From Nicotiana tabacum (lineage: Eukaryota; Streptophyta; Magnoliopsida; Solanales; Solanaceae), in assembly GCF_000715075.1 (NCBI RefSeq), contig NC_134095.1, positions 67,151,990 through 67,215,989 on the forward strand: DNA of 64,000 bases, in the 5' to 3' direction. Shown here piece by piece: positions 56,614 to 64,000 of this stretch. The notes below the pieces were generated by a model. It saw nothing but the letters and a program-made list of their open reading frames with translations, was not told the origin of the DNA and searched no databases. Each line of letters begins with the position of its first letter. The stretch's first letter is position 1. The translations under genes and the position numbers were made by a program.

Positions 56614-57488
56614 AAGATAAATGAAGGAATTTCCCAACCTACATGAATAGTACAAGACTAATTTAATTTTCATACTTTGTAACGTTTAAAAGATAAAAAG
56701 ATTTTAGATTGGCTTTTAAGCTAGCCATATCAGTTTTTAAGTTCTTTTTTGTTTTTTTAAACGTTTGGCAAAATTAAAAACAACTTAAAACAAGCCAAAA
56801 ACAATAAATGAACTACATAATACACTGTCAGATGACCGAGAAAATGAAGCAGCATTGTTACAAAATAATAAATGGTGAGCTCTTTTATAAAATTCAAAAG
56901 TTTGGGGCAATTTTTAAAAAATATAATAGTAATTTTTTGGGCTAAATTGGGATTTAGGTTTTGGGTTTTGGCAATTTGCCATAATATGGATAAAATTTAT
57001 GAATAAATATGTATTTGCCAAAAAAATCTAAATATATTTTGGCAAAATCTATGGTCAAACGGGTTCTATTTTTATTTATGTAGAAAGCAGTCGTCATATA
57101 CAGTATTCCTCTTTTTGTGAAATTCTTAAATTAAAGATATCAGAAAGTAGAAGCTCATATAAGGATTTCTTTTCATTTATTCAATTAAATAAAGATAACT
57201 TTGCATAGTGGAGATTTGTTGGAGTTTTAAAATTACGACCATCCGATGCAATTTCAGGTGGGTCTTCACAGGGAAAAGGATTCTGGATTCGGGATTGAGT
57301 TTTTTTCAAAAATCAAAAGAAATTTGTCCTCCTTTGGTTAGCAGCAAGTTCACAAATATTATTTTTATTTTTCTGAAAATATATTTTTCTTTTGCTAAGT
57401 TAGTGACTCTAAATTTCCTTTTACTAACAATTTTACATAATTGAAGATGGTGGAAAATGAGAGTTCATGAATTATGTTTTTTTATCTT
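56614..57488. repeat. AT-rich spacer with a second MITE-like stretch
   Basis: From about 56763 to 57062 the edges read CGTTTGGCAAAATT and, inverted, CGTTTGACCATAGATTTTG, suggesting a decayed MITE of about 300 bp. No coding frame is supported. Confidence 0.4.
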
Positions 57489-58025
57489 TGTATAGGGTAA
57501 AATATGCTCTGCCAGGTGGCTGCTTAAACGAATGACACGTGGAATCGGGACCAATTTTCCCGTTTGGCACAATGGGGAGTGAGACTCATAAAGAGGCAAT
57601 AAATATCTCTCGCCCGGTGGCATTAATGGAGAATATTTCATGGCATTATGTGCACTACCCGTTACATTTTCATCAATGACCCTGATAATTGACATTAAAG
57701 AAGAGCACGATCCTAGGACTTTGTTCCATAGACATAGCTATATATAGTGAACTCTGTTATCATTGTAAAGGGACGAGTTTTCTGGCAAACTAATACTATA
57801 TATAATCTACTCAAAGCTCTATACAATTTTATCTTCTTATTTCTCATTCTTATTACGGTTGCGCCCGGAGACTTCGTTACCGGAATTCTTATTTCTGTCA
57901 TTTTGTCTTCATATCAAGGCTAAGTATTACATATTCCTTTAATTATCTTATTATTTTAGGAACGAATTAATTCACTTGTCTAGAAATCACGAATAAATTT
58001 AACTGTATCGTTTTACGGGTAAACA
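57489..58025 (+). repeat. Element H 5' LTR
   Basis: Begins TGTATAGGGTAAAAT and ends TACGGGTAAACA, just before the PBS. The start is chosen for the TG dinucleotide and the inverted TGT/ACA ends; no second LTR is available to confirm it. Confidence 0.6.
57738..57747 (+). promoter_or_regulatory. Putative TATA box of element H LTR
   Basis: CTATATATAG, about 250 bp into the LTR. Confidence 0.45.
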
Positions 58026-58027
58026 GT

Positions 58028-58042
58028 TTGGCGCCCACCGTG
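58028..58042 (+). other. Element H primer binding site
   Basis: TTGGCGCCCACCGTG, two bases after the LTR; the priming tRNA is not identified. Confidence 0.65.
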
Positions 58043-58129
58043 AGGCCTAGACGGTCGTGTAATTAAGTTGATTCTTGCCTTTTTCACTAACATGTTTTGA
58101 TTATTTTGTCTTAGAAAAAATCATAAGAA

Positions 58130-59601
58130 ATGGCAGATAATGGTGTTAACAACACCCTCAATCCCGCGATTCGAGGAGATCAACCTCATTTCATGGATTC
58201 AATCAGTAAAACCCACAATGACAGAAACGATGCCATGCCAGTACACGACAGGCGATATCCTCGACATGTTTGGAAGGCAATTCCCGATGATGTTGAAAAG
58301 GAGCATGTTGTCGATGCGGTATGGGTCTTACAAGAGTAATAAGTGATTATCAGGGCCACCTCACGCGGCAGGATCAGGTTATGATGGAGTTGAAGCAGGC
58401 ATTACCCAGGGCTTCCAATAGCGCAAATAGGCGATATCTAGTTCTCCCTGGTGCTCCCGCAAATCAAGCAATGCAGAGAGTTGATAACAACACCCGAGGG
58501 GGAGAATTGGTTCAGATGGAGCTGGGGAAGCAGATCCGGGCCCAATTGCGAAAATGACCCCTTCAAAAATAAACTTTTACGGTTCATGAGAGAGGTAAAC
58601 TCCTGCATGGACCAATTCCCGGGTGCACCATCAGTGCTTAAAGGACCTGACTCAAAGAAGTATACTCAGTTGCCAAACAAGCCGAGCGTGGCACCAGAAT
58701 TAATCCCGAAGCGGTTTAAAATGCCCGACATGCCAAAGTACGATGGAACTTCACACCCACGGGAGCATATTACCACCTATGTGATGGCAGTAAAGGGGAA
58801 TGATTTAGCTCCTCACGAGATTGAGTCTATTTTGCTGGAAAAAATTGGAGAAACTCTCACGAGAGGAGCCTTGACGTGGTATTCACTGTTGCCCGAGCAT
58901 TCCATAGATTCCTTCGAGATGCTCGCAGATTCTTTTATTAAGGCTCATGCCGGGGACAGTAAGGTGCAGGCCTGAAAGGCTGACATATTCAGAATTGCAC
59001 AAGGAGAATCTAAATTGCTATGAGAATTCGTTACCCGGTTCTAAAAGGAGAGGATGTTGCTCCCTGTTGTTCCCGACGAATGGGCGGCTGAAGCATTCAC
59101 CAAGGGACTAAATCCGAGGAGTTCAGATGCTTCTCGAAAACTGAAGGAAAGTTTGCTTGAGTTCCAAACAACTACTTGGGAAGACGTACACAACCAGTAT
59201 GAGTCAAAAATGAGGATCGAAAATGATCAAGTTAGTTTTCACGGAGAAAGAATAAAGAAAAATTAAAAGACGACTTCGACACGGATAGACGGTCTTCGAG
59301 GGGTCAAATTTTGATCTACGAACGATAGAAGGCCGTAGTAGAGGTTTCCGATCAGCAGATAGATTCACTACCGACAGAAGGTCTGATCGCGGCCGGAACA
59401 ATAGATGTTGCAGGACAAGGAAGCGATAGGTACACAGGATCCTTTCTACCCCAGGCTGTCAGAATACAATTTCAAAGTCAACGTAGTAAAATTGGTATCA
59501 GCTATGAAAAATATCAAAGAAACACGGTTTCCAAAGCAAATGAGATCTGATCCCAGCCAGAGGGATCCCGACTTGTGGTATGAATACCACGAGACGAACA
59601 A
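58130..59601 (+). pseudogene. gag: Element H gag, truncated
   Basis: Starts at ATG 58130 (MADNGVNNTLNP). Two compensating frame changes (about 58320 and 58555) place a middle segment (RVISDYQGHLTRQDQVMMELKQ) in another frame. The capsid core follows in the starting frame: ELIPKRFKMPDMPKYDGTS, VKGNDLAPHEIES, EKIGETLTRGALTWYSLLPE, SIDSFEMLADSFIKAHAG, then EWAAEAFTKGLNPRSSDASR (59054-59266). The last codons (DLWYEYHETN) are the first half of the zinc knuckle, with its first Cys apparently changed to Tyr, and end at the insertion of element I. Stops at 58973, 59021, 59042 and 59264. Confidence 0.85.
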
Positions 59602-60738
59602 TGTCACGACCCGAATTTTCCACCTTCGGGACCGTGATGGAGCCTAACATTGTACTCGCTAGGCAAGCAAGCATTACAGAATATTACACTTTTTTCCTTT
59701 ATCCTTTTATAATTAAAATTTAACAAAACAAAATCAGCGAAAATAAAAGCGAAAGTAAATAATTTAACTGATTATTCTTGTACTATTAACGAAGTCTGAA
59801 ATAGATACCACCCAGAAACTAGTGTCACAGCTCATGAACAGTTTATGAATACTACAAGTAATGGCTTGAAAGAAAATACATTTGTCTCGAAGAAAGTATA
59901 ATAGAAATAAAGTAAAGGTAGGAGGGGACGCCAGGGCCTACGGACGCCTGTAGGACTACCTTGGGTCTCCGTAATGTAGTAACAGCAACCAACCTCTCGA
60001 TCAGCCACTAGCTCCAAAATCTCTAAGAAAGTACAGAGTGCAGTATCAGTACAACTGATCCCATGTACTGGTAAGTGTCGAGCCTAACCTCGACGAAGTA
60101 GTGACGAGGTTACGGCGGGGCATAATAACATATAACCTGTAATAGTTATACTAATTCAAATGAAATACAGAATGAAGTATAACAATAACTAGCATTATGT
60201 AAATACGAAGCTCAATCGTTCTATCAACACTCAGCTATAACCAATCCTTAAGGGAGTTTCAACACCACAAATGAACCTCAACAGAAAATGAATACGTAGA
60301 CAACAAATGATGCGGCGCGCATCCCGATCCCACCATGTAATCAATAACAGTATAAATATTCACCATTATTACTCCTTGTTGCGGCGTGTAATCCGATCCT
60401 ACCAGTTCACCCTTATTACTCCTCAACACATATCACATTTATTCCTCCTGTTGCAGTATGCAACCCGATCCCACCTGTCCACCCTTATTACTCCTTGTTA
60501 CGGCACGCAACCCGATCCTATCAGACAATCACATTCACCCTTATTCCTTTTATTGCTGCATGTAACCTGATCCCAACATATGTCAACACCAATCCCACAA
60601 TAAAGACAAGTGTTTCACAAGTTAACTCAAATCCTCCACAACACGTATACCTCAAACCAACACAAGGGCATATCACTATAATTATGAAACTTCACCAGTT
60701 AAAACTACATAGCAAGACCAACCAACGTATACCATGAA
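59602..60738 (-). repeat. Element I 3' LTR, 5'-truncated
   Basis: Plus strand starts TGTCACGACCCGAATTTTCC (the LTR 3' end inverted). It matches the 5' LTR (62330 onward) closely until about 60738, where the match ends at ACCATGAAG. It contains four to five units of a GCAACCCGATCCCACC-type tandem repeat (60310-60580). Confidence 0.85.
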
Positions 60739-62131
60739 GAACCAATATAACTTGTTCTGCTGCTTCGACTGAACACCCACTAATCTGGGGCAGGTCCTCT
60801 AGACATGCCCATACTTACCATACTCAAAACATCCATCTGAATACTGTGGCTAATGAAAATTGAAACTGACCCTGACGGGTCGGCTAACTGTGATAATACT
60901 TCTGAAGAGGAGGTAATCTGATGGGAGTTGGCGGTGCACTATAAGCTGGTTGCCCTAAAGGAGGTACATAAGGACCACAACCCCCTGAAGCTCCATGGGA
61001 TGTCTGAAGTGCTGAATGAAATGGCCTGGGGTAATGGCCTCTACCAAAAGTACCTCGACCTCCAGATGAGGCCCCACTGAATCTAAAGGAGTGACGAGGC
61101 CTCTTTTCAAACCCCTGACCACTCCCTTGAGCTAAAACCATCTCAACTCGTCTGTCCATATCGGTTGCATCCTGAAAAGAAATCGCATTCCCTATATCCT
61201 TAGCCACCTACAATCTGATAGGCTGAGCAAGTCCCTCAATAAACCTCATCACCCCCTCTCTCTCTCTCTCTCTCTCGGTGGGAAGTATAAGAAGAGTATG
61301 ATGGTCCAAGTTCACAAATCTGGTCTTGTATTGAGTGGCGGTCATAGAACCCTGCTGAAGGCGCTCAAACTGCCTCTGATAGTCCTCTCTCTAAGTGATA
61401 GGAAGATACTTCTCCAAGAATAACTGTGAGAATTGGTCCCAAGTGAGAGCTGGTGACCCATCTGGTCTGGCCAAATAATAATCTCTCCACCATTTCTTGG
61501 TGGAACCTGACAGACAAAAAACAGCAAAGTCGACCCCATTGGTCTCCACTATCCCCATGTTCCGTAGAACCTCGTGACAACTATCCAAATAATCCTGGGG
61601 ATCTTTTGAAGATGTACCGCCATAGGTAGTAGTGAAAAGCTTGGTAAACCTGTCCAATCTCCACAAGGCAAATCCATCATTAGTATATGCCACAACACCC
61701 TACGGAACTACCCCAACTGGCTGAGCTACTAGAGTCTGAAACTGGGGAGCCATCTGCTCCGAAGTGTGAGTAGCGGGAGTCCTTGCTCCTCCCCTAGCTC
61801 GAGAAATGGTTGGTGCTACAGGAAGCATACCGGCCTGGGTAATACTCTCCATAAGGCCCACTTGACGGACCAAAGCGTCCTGAAGTACTGGGGTAGCTAT
61901 GAACCCCTTTGGAACCTGAGATGGCCCTACTGGAACGGTCTGGGTCGGAGCCTCCTCATCGAACTCTACCTGAGGCTCCGTCGCTGGTGCTGCTACTCGA
62001 GCTCTAGGTTGTACACTGGCCCTACCTCAGCCTCTAGCACGGCATCGGCATCGGCCTCTGCCCCTCGTAGGGGCTGCCATTGGGGGCTCGGGCTGCTAAT
62101 CAGCTGATGAAGCGGTACGTGTTCTCGCCAT
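60739..62131 (-). pseudogene. gag: Element I gag
   Basis: The start ATG reads leftwards from 62131 (MARTRTASSAD, as in element F), interrupted after 11 codons by TAG. Pro/Arg/Gly-rich N-terminus, then capsid (61693-61391: LWRLDRFTKLFTTTYGG, YLDSCHEVLRNMGIVETNGVDF, STKKWWRDYYLARPDGSPALTWDQFSQLFLEKYLP). A (GA)10 repeat on the sense strand (61276-61257) changes the frame; the rest of gag (61207-60884) is in another frame. A degenerate zinc knuckle (C-F-E-Y-G-K-Y-G-H, second Cys changed to Tyr) lies at about 60850-60790, just before the deletion junction. Confidence 0.88.
61257..61276 (-). repeat. (TC)10 microsatellite inside element I gag
   Basis: A pure dinucleotide run on the plus strand; in sense orientation it encodes Arg-Glu repeats at the place where element F has a shorter GA run. 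Confidence 0.9.
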
Positions 62132-62312
62132 CTGCGAAAGAACAGAGTAGAGAGTCCAATTAGCATTGAGAGATCAAACCGCACAATAAAGATGAATAGA
62201 AGCAAAATTGTTCCTAACTCTGTAGCCTCTAGGGGATAAGCACAGATGTCTCTGTACTGATCCCTCAGACTCTACCAAGCTTGTTCATGAATTGTGAGAC
62301 CTAGGTAACCTA

Positions 62313-62329
62313 GTGCTATAATACCAACT
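62313..62329 (-). other. Element I primer binding site
   Basis: On the minus strand AGTTGGTATTATAGCAC, a mutated form of the TTGGTATCAGAGC tRNA-Met site. Confidence 0.75.
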
Positions 62330-64000
62330 TGTCACGACACGAATTTCCCACCTTTGGGATCGTGATGGCACCTAACATTGCACTTGCTAGGCAAGCCAAC
62401 ATTACAGAATATTACACCTTTTTCTTTTATCCTTTTATAATTAAAATTTAACAAAACTGAATCGACAAAAATAAAAGCGGAAGTACATAATTTAACTAAT
62501 TACTCATATACTATTAACGAAGTCTGAAATAGATACCACCCAGAAATTGGTGTCACAACTCACAAACAGTCTATGAATACTACAAGTAATGGTTTGAAAG
62601 TAAATACATCTAAATCGGAGAAAGTAAAACAGAAATGAAGTAAATGTAGGAGGGGACACCAGGGCCTGCGGATACCTGCAGGACTACCTTGGGTCTCCAG
62701 AATGCAGTAACAGGAACCAACCTCTCGATCAGCCACTAGCTCCGAAATCTGCACTAAAAGTGCAGAGTGTGGTATCAGTACAACTGACCTCATGTACTAG
62801 TAAGTGTCGATCCTAACCTCGACGAAGTAGTAACGAGGCTACGGTGGGGCATAACAACATATAACTTGTAACAGTTTATACTAATACAAAAAGGAAATAC
62901 AAAAGGAAATATAACAATAACTGGAATTATGTAAATATGGAGCTCAATCATTCTATCAATATTCAGCTATAACCAATCCTTAAGGGAGTTTCAACACCAC
63001 AAATGAACCTCAATAGAAAATGAATACGTAGACAACAAATGATACGGTGCGCATCCTGATCTCACCATGTAATCAATAACAATACAAATATTCACCCTTA
63101 TTACTCATTGTTGCAGTATGCAACCCGATCCCACCAGTCTACCCTTATTACTCCTCAATACATATCACCTTTATTCCTCTTGTTGTGGCGTGCAACCCGA
63201 TGCCACTTGTCCACTCTTATTATTCCTTGTTGCGGCACGCAACCCGATCCCACCAGACAATCACATTCACCCTTATTCCTCCCGTTGTGGCGTACAACTC
63301 GATCCCAGCATATGTCAACAACAGTCCCATAATAAAGACAAGTGTTTCACAAGTTAACTCAAATCCTTCACAACACTTATACCTCAAACCAGCACAATGG
63401 AATATCACTACAATTATGAAACTTCACCAGTTAAAACTACACAGCAAGACCAACCAACGTATACCATGAAGCACCAACAAACCAACGTCAACCAGCAGGG
63501 TAATAAAAATGAAACTATGAAAAAATTAATAGTTTAATAGAGAAAACATCAGTTAATATGAAGCAATTAGACATGGAAATATTTATGAGCAAGTAGCAAT
63601 TAAGACAAGAAGCAATATATAAGGAAACGAGGAAGGGAACATGCTAAAATGATAATTTAGTGGCACATAGGTACTCGTCACCACACCTATACGCCACATA
63701 CATGAAATTTCACATAGCAAATAAGTCAGGGATCCCTAATACCTCAAGTCAAGGTTAGACCAAACACTTACCTCAAGCAAACGGGTAATTCACAACTCAA
63801 ATACCGCTTTACCTCTCGGTTCCACCACTAATCCACTCGTATCTAGACATAATTAACTTAATAATATCAATAAATGTGAAAACAATCAATTCCAAATCAT
63901 AATTATAGATTTTCTAACATTTTCCCCAAAACGTCAAAACCCAACCCCGGGCCCACTTGGTCCAAACTCGAAATTCATACCAAAACACGATTACCCATTT
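62330..64000 (-). repeat. Element I 5' LTR, cut by window edge
   Basis: Plus strand starts TGTCACGACACGAATTTCCC next to the PBS and continues to the window end without reaching its outer edge. Tandem repeat units (63100-63310) match those of the other LTR. A block at 63661-63696 is conserved with the LTRs of element F. Confidence 0.85.

Larger units (their letters stand above)
57489..59601 (+). mobile_element. Element H: Ty3/gypsy 5' end (LTR, PBS, gag), cut by element I
   Basis: A short LTR (537 bp), a PBS with TTGGCGCCCACCGTG and a gag with the PKYDGTSHPREHI block. The gag is cut at 59601 by the LTR end of element I; the rest is outside the window. It is probably of the Tat/Retand side of Ty3/gypsy judging by gag text; this is from memory and not certain. 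Confidence 0.8.
59602..64000 (-). mobile_element. Element I: Tekay-type chromovirus with pol deleted
   Basis: On the minus strand: 5' LTR (64000 to 62330; runs off the window), PBS (62329-62313), gag (62131 to 60739), then an abrupt junction into the middle of the 3' LTR (60738-59602). Protease, RT, RNase H, integrase and the first part of the 3' LTR are missing. Gag and LTR ends resemble element F. It is inserted in the gag of element H. Confidence 0.88.

Noticed and set aside
60307..63469. Overlapping ORFs with repeated ATRSH/PDP peptides in element I LTRs
   Set aside because: Tandem repeat units of the LTR translated in open frames; no gene evidence.

Overview
This window looks like repeat-dense intergenic DNA from a plant nuclear genome, most likely a member of the Solanaceae with a large genome such as Nicotiana. 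That assignment is an inference from several things: the mix of LTR-retrotransposon lineages (Tat/Ogre, Athila, Tekay-type chromovirus, Ty1/copia), a fragment resembling the 3' end of the TS SINE family, short AT-rich MITE-like repeats of the kind common around solanaceous genes, and strong AT richness. I see no convincing host gene, tRNA, rRNA or CRISPR array. Almost every long open reading frame belongs to a transposable element, and almost all of those are broken.

Left part, 1-35436, is a nest of minus-strand elements. Athila-type element C (20191-35436: LTR, PBS, gag, protease, RT, RNase H, integrase, env-like ORF) was hit near its 3' end by Tat/Ogre-type element A (6527-20190: 6-kb LTR, PBS, extra ORF1, gag, protease with G-patch, RT, two RNase H modules). 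Element A was in turn cut inside pol by a second Tat-type element B (1-6526: LTR, PBS, long leader, gag; it runs off the left edge). A solo Athila-like LTR (16557-17813) sits in the LTR of A. A 3.7-kb hAT DNA transposon (23612-27345) with a perfect 8-bp target duplication sits between the integrase and env-like ORF of C.

Middle part: 35437-36444 is unclassified. 36445-47563 is a complete but decayed plus-strand chromovirus F (two 2.9-kb LTRs, gag-PR-RT-RH-INT-chromodomain). Its 5' LTR alone holds a SINE fragment. 47564-49157 is AT-rich repeat debris.

Right part: 49158-54449 is a complete Ty1/copia element G with 0.3-kb LTRs, inserted into a short MITE-like repeat. 54450-57488 is AT-rich with two MITE-like stretches. 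57489-59601 is the 5' end (LTR, PBS, gag) of another Ty3/gypsy element H, cut in its zinc knuckle by chromovirus I (minus strand, 59602-64000). Element I has lost its whole pol by an internal deletion.

The most unusual signal is a stem-loop module present three times in element B (6-45, 2812-2850, 3392-3430). The outer stem is constant and spaced almost identically, while the inner 6-bp stem changes sequence in all three copies yet still pairs. The two G-U wobbles in the third copy are only allowed on the element's sense strand, which points to selection on RNA structure. Other points of interest are quasi-palindromic CpG word arrays in LTRs of several lineages, a 14-base block identical in two otherwise dissimilar Tat-type LTRs, LTR tandem arrays whose copy number differs between the two LTRs of one element, and an env-like frame of about 640 codons without any frameshift.
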